A stretch of 64,000 nt of DNA from Cardinalis cardinalis (taxonomy: Eukaryota; Chordata; Aves; Passeriformes; Cardinalidae), in the NCBI GenBank assembly GCA_014549065.1, contig JACDOX010000044.1:4355506-4419505 (forward strand). Direction: 5' to 3'. Under the pieces are notes generated by a model. The model made no database searches. It had not been told where the DNA came from and was given only the letters and a program-made list of their open reading frames with translations. Shown here in pieces: positions 13,791-25,061 of the stretch (position 1 is its first letter; each line of letters begins with the position of its first letter). A program made the position numbers and the translations under genes.

Positions 13791-14999
13791 TAGACCATCA
13801 TTATACACTAAATTTAAATACAACAAAAAATTAAATGCGGCAAAGCATTACTTAAGCATAATCTCTTAAAACCTAAGTAAATGAAGCAAATAAATTTTAA
13901 AGGTCATTTAGGGGAGCTGAAGTTGTAAGAATCAAATTACCAAATTATCTGCTTCTAGGATAGCTACTGGACAGGGCAGAGANAGAGGCAGAGCTTCCAA
14001 TTTTGCTCTCACACACCACCCTGAATGTGCTCACTCTCTGCTGGGGTGAGATCAGCCTATTATGTTCTTACTCTTTATGTGGAACAGCATGTTTCTGGCC
14101 CTGGATTTCTAAGTGTGTGTGTTTGCATGGCTGCACTGTGCCCATCTGAAAGGTTCCTCTTAACAGCATTTGAGTTGCTTGCCTGGTTTCAACTGAGTTG
14201 GANGGGAGGGTAGAAATCTCTCAGATGAATTGGAGCAAACTGTGAAAATTAGGGCTTAGTCAAAGAGTTCAGCAATTCCCCATATCCTGAGCCCTGCCAA
14301 GCAACTGGGCAGCCACTGGGCAGCTTAGCCCAAGCCTCAAAATNTGCCACCTCCTTCCCAGGGAACGACTTGCAGAGAGATGGAATTAGGAACAGAAAAC
14401 TGAGGACAGGTTTCTGAGGGCAAAAAAGACGTAGGGAGATGAGGAACAAGTGGAGTAAGTGGCAGGAGGAGAGTGAGAGACGATGGGGAGGATCCTCTTT
14501 AGCACTGAGAAACTATAAGAGCCTGGCAAATAAAGAAACTAGTGGGTGAGGTTTTGGGAAAACCATCAAAATAAGTGGGAGCATTCTCTATGTCATCTTC
14601 CTTAGCAGAACAATTGTCTGCAAATAACACACCCACAGGATGGTGGATTTTACTTGGCTTATCCAAACTTCAGTGCCATGATAACTGCTGGAAAATTAGC
14701 CTCCAGCCTTGCATCACTTCCCTATTGAGAAATAGCCACAGCTTAGACACCACAGAAGGTTTTCCCTTCTCTGCAACCAAGGACAAGCTTGATATTAAGA
14801 AATGTAAAGTCCTGNGTCAATCTTNCAACAGATTGCAATGCATGTGCACACAGCAATAGGTATAAATACAGTGTATTAAACACATTTTCCTGCTTTCTGA
14901 CCTGAACTGTTGTCAGGATCCATCCTAGTGAACAGATGACCTGATGGTTCATAGGAGTGATCTCAGGGTGCAAAAAAACTAACATGGTACAAGGGGGTT
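13791..14999. other. Non-coding unique sequence
   Basis: AT-rich up to about 13.95 kb, then mixed composition. Frames such as 14575-14859 have no recognisable content. The right edge is the boundary of the putative antisense LTR. Confidence 0.75.
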
Positions 15000-15642
15000 T
15001 GCAGTAATAATCAAAACAAATGCAGTTTTACTGAAATGACTACAGTAAAAATGCAATAGAGGGATTGAGGGAGAGAAAAAGATAGAGAAAGAGAGAGAAG
15101 AGAGGGGGATATAGCTACCAACGCAGAGACGAAGTCCTTTGGTCCAGTCTAGTCAAGGGTCCGCCTGTTACGCTGGGGAGATCTCAAAGGCACAGTTCAT
15201 TTGCACCCCAATTATACTCTTTTTTGTTGGGGGAAGAGAGAATAAATTTCGCAACCGAGACAAAGGTCTTCAGCGGGGGAGGAATAGAAAGGGGGGTACA
15301 CAGAGTCCAAGCTAGGCAGCAGGCAAGAACCATTGTTTTCTTGGTCCGGTGGTCACAACCTGCAGGCAAACACCTCGCTTTGGTCAGCTTGCCTCCCCCA
15401 CACACCTCCCCCAGGTTGGGGGTTTCAGTCTCAGTCCTTGGAAGGAGGAAAGGGGCCTTGTCACATAGGAGCTTCATGTCTCAGTCCTTGATGAAGAGGC
15501 TTCTTACATCTCAGTCTGTCTGTCACGGTGGCTGTAAAGCAGATGAGGGTCTTCTGTGGGGGACCACCCAAAACTCAGGAGAAGTCCAGCCAGGCCGAGA
15601 GGTGAGACAGCTTCCAAAGCCATTGTTGCAAAAAAGGGCACA
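15000..15642 (-). mobile_element. Probable LTR of an endogenous retrovirus-like element, antisense
   Basis: Read on the - strand, this block has the layout of a retroviral LTR. It could begin with TGTG at 15642, just after a purine-rich stretch (gagaagaaggggc, complement of about 15645-15657) that could be a polypurine tract. A TATA-like 'agagtataat' lies at 15211-15220 on the - strand. A strongly pyrimidine-rich U5-like tract follows (complement of 15059-15109), and the block ends ..TTACTGCA at 15000. It also contains more CpG than the surrounding DNA and no ambiguous N, unlike its neighbours. The short - strand frames here (for example 15184-15477) do not resemble any protein I know. Both boundaries are inferred; I found no convincing target-site duplication, and the family is not identified. 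It could instead be another repeat class. A search against an avian repeat library would settle it. Confidence 0.55.
15059..15109 (+). repeat. Purine-only (GA-rich) tract
   Basis: An almost pure G/A stretch on the + strand is interrupted only by rare T. It is the complement of the pyrimidine-rich 3' part of the putative antisense LTR and is probably part of that element. Tracts like this can form triplex DNA, but nothing here shows that it does. Confidence 0.8.
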
Positions 15643-15840
15643 GTGCCCCTTCTTCTCAGTATAGTATACAGCAAAACATACCTGTAAAAACAACAACTTA
15701 ACACTGTCCTTTCAGGTCTCAGGGCCTTTGGCATGTGACTTTCTCCTTCAGAGCCAGAGATTTTAGACGGGGGGGGGTCTTCTCTTCAGTGGTCCCCCAA
15801 TGACAATCGTGAGGCAGATGAGGGAAAATTTGGACAGACT
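15643..15840 (-). mobile_element. Possible internal 3' remnant of the same retroelement
   Basis: This segment lies upstream of the putative LTR on the - strand and shares its higher CpG content. It carries 'ttgttgtttttacag' followed by 'gtatg' (complement of about 15678-15696), a good 3' splice-acceptor string of the kind that precedes the env reading frame in retroviruses. A frame starting upstream runs through it into the LTR block and stops near 15504. From an internal ATG, that frame begins with a hydrophobic leader-like run (MALEAVSPLGLAGLLLSFGW). This looks like a signal peptide with nothing behind it, so if it is an env start it is a broken relic. A C-homopolymer (complement of 15768-15776) and 'gtcattgggggacc' complete the segment. 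There is no recognisable pol or env domain. The link to a retroelement is an inference. Confidence 0.35.
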
Positions 15841-16527
15841 CTCATAACTGTGAAGACCCATTTGAATCTAAGAAATATTGAGCTCTGGCCACAGGAAGAA
15901 AAGTGGATTTATACTTATCCCCCAGTGCAATGCCAAAGATTTTGGAGAGACTGAGCAGTTGTCAAACTTTCTCGTTCTCCATCAAGTATGCCAGACACAA
16001 ATAAATGCCACTGCAGATATTCAGAGAGGTTTACAGCAGGTTTGAAAAACTCAGAAGGTACCTGGGATCTAATTCCTGTACACAAAGCAATGCNTGCCTT
16101 AGCCAGCAGGGAAAGCTGNATGTAAAACTAATTAGGGATAATATAAAATAGCTTCTACCTGTGAACAGCAGGAAAATATGTACTGCAAGTAAAGCTGCAC
16201 GACTAATTGATTTTCGAGGTTTGTTGGCAGTCTGAAAACCAAACACTCCCAACAGGTAGGTGTTTGAGTTCAACAGAGCTAATGTATGCTATGACCCGAG
16301 AAGCTCCACAATGTGCTTTNCCCAAAGTCTGACACAGCATGAATTTGGAAGGCCTTCCCTCAGCAGGGCAGTTGTTTTCCATCTGGACACTCATTTTCAT
16401 GAAATTCACAGGAGCANGCGTGAGACTCTTGGGTTGCCTCCAGCACTGGGTTTAATTGTAATGAACTGGGGGCAGACACGAGCACACAAGCACACAGATG
16501 TGTGACAAGAGGGGGCAACAAATGGCA

Positions 16528-16541
16528 CTCTCTCTCTCTCT
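16528..16541. repeat. (CT)7 microsatellite
   Basis: Seven CT units in a row (ctctctctctctct) at 16528-16541. Short, and possibly polymorphic. Confidence 0.9.
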
Positions 16542-16990
16542 GGATCCAGACTGTGTTTTTTATAGGAGGAGACAAAACCAGACCATTATTTTGTCAGCCA
16601 GTCACAGATATTAAGCTTGTGCACTCCACACTGCTAAGGAGTATTTGGGCAAGAAATCTCTTCCCCATTCACCCATGTGAAAATGTATCTCTTACAACAG
16701 GGTGGGAATTACCTTAAGAGAAGAACTATCCCAACTCTACCCCATTAGACCCCCTTTGTATCTCCCAAACAGTTTTGCTTTCTCCCCAGAAGAATAAATG
16801 AAGGACTTAGGTGAAGAGAAAACTGGGAATTATTGCCTCTAAGCATTCAACAAATCATCAATGAATAATAAGCATGTCCCTTTTCCTTCCCAGCAGAGCA
16901 GCTGTGGATGCTGACAGACAGCAANCTGATTATGTCAACATATTCTGGGAAAATTTCCCAAATACTGGGCTGCTCTGGTGGTCTAGCAGT

Positions 16991-17090
16991 GAGAAAAACA
17001 AAAAACAAAGCAAAACAAAAAACAAACAAAAACCCCCCAAAGAAACCACAACAACGAAAACCCAAAACCAACAAAAAACCCAAACCAAAA
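16991..17090 (+). repeat. A/C-rich low-complexity tract, 100 bases without T
   Basis: From the base after the T at 16990 to the T at 17091 the + strand contains no T. It is mostly irregular (CAAAA)n-type sequence with runs such as accccccaaa. The tract continues less purely to about 17130. The - strand is correspondingly G/T-rich and A-free. Open frames across this tract (16874-17143, both strands) are composition artefacts and not genes. Confidence 0.93.
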
Positions 17091-18917
17091 TGACTACAAC
17101 AAAAAACCCAACNGAACAGCAAACTAAGAAGAAATAANGACAACCCTTTTCAAAAATNGAGACAATGAGGGGAAACAGGACTTCTCTTTTCTNTCCAAGA
17201 AGCACTATGAAATAGCCCTTCTGTTCATTTATCATAGTACACACAGAGCTGCTTCCTAAAACATCTCATCACCAGTTAGCACAGCATTTGTTGTAACAGC
17301 AGATTTCCACAGCAAGGCAATGTAGCAAGAGCTGTTGAGACAGACACACACATAAACACAAAAATACAAAACACTCTAACTTGCTCATTACAGGAGAAAG
17401 CTGCAGCNCAGGCAGTTGTCAGACAGTGACCAGTGTTCAGCTGCTCTTGTCCAAACTGCAAACNTGCATGACAAAGCACTCAAGAACCCTCTTTTGGGAC
17501 AATTCCTGCTCAGAGCTGATAAGATGCCACCAGTTCTGCAGATACCCAGGGATTTTGCCAGGGAAGCTGCAGACTTATATAAGTTTTAGGGCAGCAATTC
17601 TTTTTGTCTTGCTATACAAATTTCCAATATCTAATGTAACCACAGTCTAATGTAAGAATGAATTACTTTCTCCCTTGGAACAAAAGGGCTTGGTTCAAAA
17701 ATCAATAGCCTGGATTGCTCTCTACACCTCTGCTTGTAAGAACAGTGTCACTTCCATTTCAGTAAATATGCAAGATACATGCAAATACCTTNTCTTTTGT
17801 TCTCTTAAACCTGATGATCTTTGCAGAGAGAGAAGGGTGTGTGCTTCACTTCTCAGAGACACAAGACTTATGTATTGTTTTTTCCAGGACTGAGAAAGAA
17901 TTTGAGCAGCTAATTCACAGAACTGAGCCATTACAGCTCTGACACTTCCATCCAAGATATGGAAGAGCATAACCTCTGACCATGCCTGAGGGCACANCGT
18001 AAAAGCACATGTAAGAGATGGGTTTTTAACCAGAATAGCCTAAAACTAACAGTTAGCTATTAGCTTATGTATGCANAATGTGTATTTCCCAAGCAGGTTC
18101 AAACCCATGAAAAAAAGAAAGACATCTTTGTCCTCAGTAGGGTGGAAAAGAAAGGCTGAACAGTAGAGGAAAAAAGGCTGGTGGCAAGGGATCTTGGGAT
18201 GCTGCACAGCTGCTGCAACTTTCTTCTTTTCCAGTGTGAAATGTCATGACACACTTGGGAGCCTCATTCAGCCATCAATATTAATAAATCCCAGAAACTA
18301 CCAACTTGCTTTTGAGAGCAGATTTTTATATACAGTATGACTGCAGCAAACTATAAGACAAGCTTGATACCAAACTAATGAGAATTGAGATGAAGTTAAT
18401 ACACAGTAAGCCTTGGCTAAATCTGTTTGTCCTATTTATTCATTGCCTTGTTGATCTGGAACCTCTAAATAAGAAATCTGGCCTGTTCACTATTATTGCT
18501 TATCTAATCCTCTGAAGTCTATGAATAATGAGACAAAAATATCTGTGCCCATTGTAGAAAGAAGAAATATAAATAGAGATGAAATATTCCATCTAGAGCA
18601 GGCACTTGTAGAACAAATATCCCCACTTCTTCTCCATTAGCAAATGTAAAAAAAACAAACCTCCTTCTTAAAAATTGAAAGGGCTGCAAATATAAATGCC
18701 CGAAAGCACCAAATTTATCATCTTTTAACTTGAGACAAAAAAATATTATCATTTATTTAAGGATANTTTGGCTGATGGGAGCTGCTTGGCAACTCCCATA
18801 GCCAGCCCACAGCTTGGACAGTGAGATNCTGATCTGGGATGGCACTTCCTTGTTCAATATCTGCCATCTTCATGAGCATAGCTGAATTTATCCTTGCTAC
18901 AAATCTGCCTAGTGAGC

Positions 18918-18990
18918 CAACCCTTTAATGCCTGTTTCAAAAGGGGGAAACATAAACCAAGAGTGATGAAGTGTCTTGCTGGTATTACAG
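18918..18990 (-). repeat. Degenerate MIR/L2-like fragment, antisense
   Basis: 'aagggggaaacataaaccaa' followed by 'gagtgatgaagtgtcttgct' and 'ggtattaca' matches the order of the reverse MIR/L2 phrase (gatgaggaaactgaggc, agaggtgaagtgacttgccc, aaggtcacacag). Weak, judged by eye, same orientation as the fragment near 22.1 kb. Confidence 0.38.
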
Positions 18991-20470
18991 GAAAAAAAAN
19001 TTCACACAGGAAAGATATTGAGGGAACTGCTCTTAGTTCACTACCTTACTAAGGAGAAAAATTAAATACACATATACTAACTCAGTAGCTTTTTAGGTGA
19101 AATTCTTAGGTGAAAATTTTCCAGGAGAGCACCTGGGCAGTAATGAAAATAGCAAAAATTTGGGCTTGAATGAGTGATCCTTACAACTTTAACACACTGT
19201 AAATGAAAGTCTAGGTAATTCTATGTCCTGTCTAACCCTGGCTCCATACACTTTTATATGGTGTGAAGTTTGGTCTGGAAACTCTCATTTACCCACATAC
19301 TAATGCCTGAAAGTGAGCCTGAAGACCTGACAATATTTTAGCTAGCAAAGACTATAAACCCTGTCATTAGAGATCCCAAAGTAAAGCAGCCTCAGGTTGA
19401 CAAAAATGTTTTGTTCTGCTTGAAAGGAAAGTCTATCCTAGTGGTCATCAGAGCACCTTTTACTTTGCTTGCAAAAATTAATTGTTTCCCTCCAGCAAAG
19501 ATCCAATGCTCCTTAGTGATGATCAAAGTTGCAAAGAAAAGTTATCTTCTTCCTCTGGGCTAAGAATAAGCTGCAGGAGAAACAGACAACACCCTGTGAG
19601 AAAGGGAGGAGAGAACTGCTGTAAGAGTCTGAGGAACCTGGTGATGTATTCATCTGGAAAGTCTCCATCTGTGTTCTTCTTCAGCTTGCCCCACCTCATA
19701 CATGGCTCAACAATCTTTGGAAGGCTGGCATGAAGTAAAACAGAGAAGTCTCTTGTGAGAAAAGAGCTTAGGTTGGGGCAGGGGGATTGGAGGAGAAGAG
19801 AAGACCTCCAGGGAAAAACAAAGAGGTCAAACAACCAAATGATTCTCAAGATGGAGATGGAGTCTGAAGATGCAGTCCTTTACCTCGCTGAAAGGCAACA
19901 TACAGTGGGCACTGCCCAGCTTTCTAGGGCCCAAGCTTAGGCTCTGTTCATCCCTGTGTTCCTCTAACAAAGTGAGGAATCCAGCAGATATTGCTGTACC
20001 TGACACTGAATATAACTGCTCGGCTGGGTGTGCCAATGGAACAGCTCCCATGTGGCTCAGTTAATACATCAATTAATGCACACAGACACCTCAATTCAGG
20101 CAATACCCCTCTGTAGAAATTCAACCCTAACCATAAGCTTGCCCTGGGTGCTCAGGAGGGGCAGACANATGCTTCACTGATCTGCAATGTGGTAACACTG
20201 CTTAATTCTTTCCTCTAGCACCAGCTGGGAACCTTCCTGAATGCAGGTGCTCTTCAGCTGCATCTTTGCTGTACTCCCACTGCCTTCATGTCTTTGGAGA
20301 GAGTGTGCTCCTGTTTCTTGGGCNGAAGTGTTTCAAGGTGCCATCAGAGAAAAGGGCTGCCCTGAAATTCTCTCCAGCCTAATCAAATTAGTGCAAATGC
20401 CAGAGTAGGAGAACATTTTGTAGGCTGAAATACTCAAAAGAGACAGTGGTCTGAAGACAGAGCTGCTTAC

Positions 20471-20698
20471 CAAATCTGCCTTCCTGAGATGGGTCATCTT
20501 GCACTGAGGAACAAAGTTTGCAGCTTCACTTTTTTTTCCGTAGTGCATCAGGGCATTTCCCTTTTTAAGTAATCTCTGCTCTTGCTCTTCTTGGACAGAC
20601 AGAGGTGTTTCCCACCTCTCTGAAAGGAAGGGCTGCAACAGGAGAAAGGCTGCAATCATTAAAATCCCACCTGCAAAGAGTGTAACACCCAGTACCAT
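20471..20698 (-). CDS. Candidate first coding exon of an unidentified single-pass membrane protein
   Basis: On the - strand an ATG at 20698-20696 sits in a strong start context (A at -3, G at +4) and opens a frame of exactly 76 codons. The frame reaches a consensus splice donor (TTG followed by GTAAGC, donor bases complement of 20465-20470), so the exon would end in phase 0. The frame starts MVLGVTLFAGGILMIAAFLL, a clear hydrophobic membrane or signal-anchor segment at residues 2-25. A polar, charged tail follows (SVQEEQEQRLLKK near residues 34-46, then CKMTHLRKADL at the end). A pyrimidine-rich stretch ending in CAG lies immediately before the ATG, so a 5' UTR intron ending at 20700 is also possible. 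The arrangement resembles a type II membrane protein such as a Golgi enzyme, but I do not recognise the sequence and no downstream exon is visible. It could be chance; confidence is low to moderate. Confidence 0.33.
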
Positions 20699-22090
20699 CC
20701 TGTGCAAGCCCAGCAGAGAGAAATGAGACCGTCTGTCATGAAAACAGTGTTTGAGCCCTATTCCATTCAGACTGCTGGTAAAANCAAACCTAGCTGGGAT
20801 CAGGCTGTCAAGGGAAAAGGCCAGTCTTTGAACTTGGATATTTAAACCAGATTTAAAATAAACACGCAGCCTGCCTCAATTCTTTCAGAGGAGAGATAAG
20901 GGTAGGGCAGTGAATAACTGACTTCTTCTCTCTACCTGCCATTNAACTAGGGGACACAGGGAAGAGTCAGAGGACTAAGCAGATTTGCAACCTGGAGCAG
21001 ATTGGGTTCAGAAGCACCAAAATGATTTGGGACTGAAAACACCCTTTGTAAGCCCAGTCTCCTCAGTCAGAGAGAAAAGGAAGGGGGCACTCTTTGTCCT
21101 ACAGTCAAGTTCAAGTGTTTTTTCTGTGCTTCAGTCTGCAGCCAGAGATCAAGGAGTTGGATGGATCTCCTAAGGAGCTGTGTGTTAAGGATTGTGNGCC
21201 AGTCTCTGAAAACCTCCACACTGAAACTGTCAGCTTTTCTGCAGCTGGAAGTGCCACACCTCATGTGACAAAAAGCTAAGCAATACTGAAGCAATTAAAC
21301 AAACTGCCCCCAAGGGACAGGCCATGCAAAGAGGCATCCCCTCAGTCACCCCAGGACTTTCCCCATCTCTTGCCACCCCACAGAATTGTCTTTGTGCTCC
21401 ACCCTGGACCCCTCTGTTGCAGCCAAAGCCTGTTGCACAGGCAGGTGGCAAAAAAAAGTATCCTATCCCATTGGTATACAAGCAGATCAGGAGGTTTTAA
21501 GAAAGACCCTTAAGGCAAACGAGGTGTTTCTTACTACGTGGCTTAAACACCACTGGAGTGTGGAATGAAACCAGCTCTTTGCTAGACAGCTTCAAGTCCA
21601 GAGCTGACATTTTTGAATGCTAACCAAACAACCAGCAGCACTCAGACTNGTCAATAAAAAGCATTACTAAGAGTCGCTTTTCTCCTCCAAGCCAAGTGGA
21701 AAAAAACGGTGCCACAGAGTTGCTGATGATATATTTAGCAGTNAGTATCATCTCAATAAACACAATCCTTTCCCAATTAAGAAACACAGTCCCCAGTGAG
21801 GCTCAGCACAGATCTCGTGGAGCCACAGTGTGCATTGGTATGAGCCAAGTGCTGGTCAGGTGTCACATCGAGCCAACTGCTACACCCAGCAGTCTCTCAG
21901 TGCCCCCAACAAAAATTCCAGCATTAAACTAATTAGCAGTATGCTCTTGCTTTTATACATCCCCTGCAACCAGCAGGATAAAAGATAAATAAGTTGTTAG
22001 CCTCTCCTAAAGGCTTCCAGACTATTTATTTATAGACTCATTTATAGGTGCCCTTCACAGAAGCATCTGACCTTTTCATAATGATTACTG

Positions 22091-22205
22091 AACCTCTCCC
22101 ATAAAGTCTGTGCATAATGAGACAGCATTATAGTGTCCATTTTAAAGAGATGAGAACATGGACTGAAAGCAAGTAAATGAAATGATTTGGTTGTGGATNC
22201 AAGCT
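22091..22205 (-). repeat. Degenerate MIR/L2-like ancient SINE or LINE fragment, antisense
   Basis: On the + strand, 'cattatagtgtccattttaa' followed by 'agagatgagaacatggact' and then 'gcaagtaaatgaaatgattt' follows the order of the reverse-complemented MIR core and 3' region (cccattttacagatgagg, gaaactgaggc, aagtgacttgcccaaggtca). The similarity is faint but ordered over about 80 bases. Such elements predate the bird-mammal split, so this degree of decay is expected. It was judged by eye only. Confidence 0.42.
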
Positions 22206-24542
22206 GTTCTGCAGACACATGCCAAACAAAGACACTAATGCTCCACCATCTCCTTTCAAAGCCACTCCAACTGCTCTAGTGCTGCTGGAAGAATTTTGTA
22301 AGGCTATAGCAGCTACAGATCAGCACTGGACCCAACAAAGGAAAAGTATGATGCTCACAGACAATCCCTCCCCTCAAACACTAGCAGCACCTTCTGATTA
22401 CTGTTCCTCTTTGTGGAAGGGACCTNGGAGTGCCCAACCCACACTTTTGAGGCTGGCTTTCCTTGCAGCCTCCTAAGCTGCTTTTGGTGCACCTCTCAAG
22501 GTGGGCCACGGTTTCCTCTGCCTGGAAGTTAAGGCACATTGGAGAGTCAGAGCAAAGCTTCATTTCAGCCATTCAAACAAACCCATCTCTTACAATATTT
22601 ACCTTTCATTTGCCACCAGTGAAACAGAGGTTGCTGTACTGATATTTGTCCATAAGTACCAACTGCAAGTTTCATTCCTTTCTGTACTGCCATTCTGGAA
22701 ATTTTTCAGTTTTTTTTTCCCACTGATGAAGATGCCATCTTGTCATGAAAAAAAANGCAAAGAAGCTACTGCTAGAGCTGCATCTAGGTGACAAACTGAA
22801 CCTCACTATTTCTAGAGGATTACTGGTTGGAAGCCTGCTTCCCAGGGCAGAATCACCTAATGAAACCAAAGATGTGGGAAAATTCACTGACTTTCATTAT
22901 CAGAAATGAAGGAGACACTTAAGATCAGTTGCAAATTAAGCACTGTCATGTCCTAATTTTGTGCTTTTTGCCACAGAAGCAGTTGACATCTCTGCTAAAA
23001 ATTGTTCAGGAAACAGAAGAAATAAATATATGGGACCACCCTAAAAACTCCTCCCAGCTTGATGTTTATGCCAGAGTAACTTCTGTCCCAATTCAGATTT
23101 TAAAACAAATAACCAAACTATCTGTAAAGTTTCTCCACTGATGAAGAACAGAAGCATAGGCATAACATGTCTGTCCTCTGAAGTTAATTTGTTACCAAGT
23201 CCATGGAAATGTCTTNAATCCTGCTCTGGCCCAATGCTGAAGGGATGCACTCCTGAGGANCATATTTTTCTCTTGATCTGTGCTGTCATCAACCTCTTTT
23301 CCTATGCACAGGATCATAAAATACTAGAAATAGGTAAATCTGGCCNATTTCTTTTCACACCAAAACATCTTCCAGTAAAGCATGAAATATNCCCTTTTCC
23401 TGTCACGTCCCAGAGCGCCACATTTTGAGGCACCCAGGGACTCAGCAGCAATGATGTTACAGACAGCAAAGAATAATCCCAGCAAAACACATCAGGCAGC
23501 TTGAGGGGAAACACTTTATGAAGGATTTCAAGACCTCATGGGAAGCTATTTCTCTGTCCCCAAATAGTGTGTACATGTTATTAATGGATTTTTATCTTTG
23601 AAAGGAAAGAACTAGAACAATAAATGTACAGTCAGAGAAACTGATAAGATTATTACTTTCCAAGTATAACCAGGTGATATAACCAGGTGAACACAAGCCC
23701 TTTTGAAAGGATGCCTTCTGTGATATACCACACTTTTCCTAAAAATGCCAGGCCCTCTCAGGTGTCCCATACAGTCAACATGGCAAATTAATGATGGTGC
23801 TGACTGAAACTAAAGACAGGAGTAAGAAGATAGGAGTGAGTTCTTGAAGTGTCCATTTTTTAAGTCCCATTGAAAGAGTCAGGAGGTTGTTTTCCACTCA
23901 ATGCTTCTATCACTGCAAGCAGAATTTCAATTCTGAGATAAATTATGTGTTTAAAATTGAAAAAAATCAGTTATTTAGGTTAAATAAAGTTCTTTCAACA
24001 CCCTGGGGTTGTATTTTCTTTCAATAAGAACCAGAAGTTTTAATTACCTTGTTTCCTATTTTTGTCTTGTAAACAAGAAGGAAAAAGCCAAATAGCCAAA
24101 GAATGTTATTCATACAGTTTTCTTCTACATTAAGGTTTGGTACTAATGACACTTAAGAGCTGGGATTTCCATCCCATATGGTTAATGACTTGATTTTATA
24201 CTGTATTATTCTATATAAAACAGCTCCCAAGGGCATTACTATGCAAGTAACTCCAGACATCTGCACCACATTAACTAAACCAAATTTTCAAGTAGCAGCT
24301 CAAAAGCCACATACAGGACACAGCCCTCACCTTACACTGCAGCCTGGCATCAGTGAGGGAAACAGCATCATGACCCTGTGTTACTTTATATGGTCTATAA
24401 AGTATTTGTTTCTTTCCTTTTGTTTTTGTTTTTTCCCTGATACTTTGAAGAAAGATAAGGGCAAGAGAGGGACACGTATAAAGCAATTTTACTGTCTGTG
24501 CCCTCACTGGGTTACACAAAGATTCAGTGCTTGCTTTCAGCT

Positions 24543-24560
24543 TTATTATTATTATTATTT
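24543..24560. repeat. (TTA)n microsatellite
   Basis: Five to six TTA units, about 340 bp before the CR1 pair. Confidence 0.9.
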
Positions 24561-24900
24561 AAAATAAGAAAAACCTTGCAGGAGCCATGGAAACTGTCAG
24601 AATTATTTGTTCAATTGACATGATGCCTCTTGGGCTAGTTTCTAGTTTCAAGCTATCATTTTGGCAAATAAAGATTAGACTATTTCCCCACAACAGTGGA
24701 TGTGCTAAGCCACCTTGTAGTGCCTGCAGAAATGGAGAGACTAATGAAGGAAGAAAACATCTTTGCTATCTAGACCTGATCACAAGTGTACCCTTTGCCA
24801 GGATGCTTAGTGAATATGTTGCTGCTCTGTGCTTTTTGCAGAATCTGGAAAGTCTCTACAAGCACAGGAGACTGTGCTGTAACAAGCAATATTATCACTA

Positions 24901-25061
24901 AAGGCAGAGAGGCTCTCCAGAGGATGTTTAAGAGGTTCCTGGATCTGGCACTAAGTGATGTGATTTAGTGGTTCAAGGGCTACAGTGGCAATGCTGAGGG
25001 CACAGTTGCACTTTTGTACTTCTTAAAGCATTGGACTTGGTGATCTCTTCCAGCCTTGATG
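24901..25061 (+). mobile_element. Older CR1 LINE 3'-terminal fragment
   Basis: This is a second, more diverged CR1 3' end in the same orientation, directly upstream of the larger copy. The recognisable pieces are 'gatgtttaagaggttcctgg' (24923-24942), 'atctggcactaagtgatg' (24943-24960) followed by 'gtgatttagtgg', and 'ttggacttggtgatctcttc' (25031-25050) leading into 'cagccttgat'. These correspond in order to the last part of CR1 ORF2 and its 3' UTR. The terminal 'attctatg' repeats expected next are missing, and the sequence passes straight into the 5' end of the neighbouring truncated copy near 25061. The simplest reading is that the younger copy was inserted at or in the tail of this one, but a recombination product is also possible. 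The exact left edge is uncertain and could lie up to 30 bases further left. Confidence 0.75.

Larger units (their letters stand above)
15841..20470. other. Non-coding unique sequence between the LTR remnant and the candidate exon
   Basis: Contains the (CT)7 microsatellite, the A/C-rich tract at 17.0 kb and a faint MIR-like fragment at 18.9 kb. The stretch 18400-18560 is AT-rich and lightly resembles the fragment at 22.09 kb. No gene is supported. Confidence 0.75.
20699..24900. other. Non-coding sequence between the candidate exon and the CR1 pair
   Basis: No recognised gene. If the candidate exon is real, its promoter or 5' UTR exons would lie within this interval on the - strand, but I see no CpG island or obvious core promoter. 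Contains the MIR-like fragment at 22.1 kb and a TTA microsatellite. Confidence 0.75.

Noticed and set aside
16847..17244. Open frames rich in F/V/L (- strand) and K/T/N/P (+ strand)
   Set aside because: Products of the T-free low-complexity tract.
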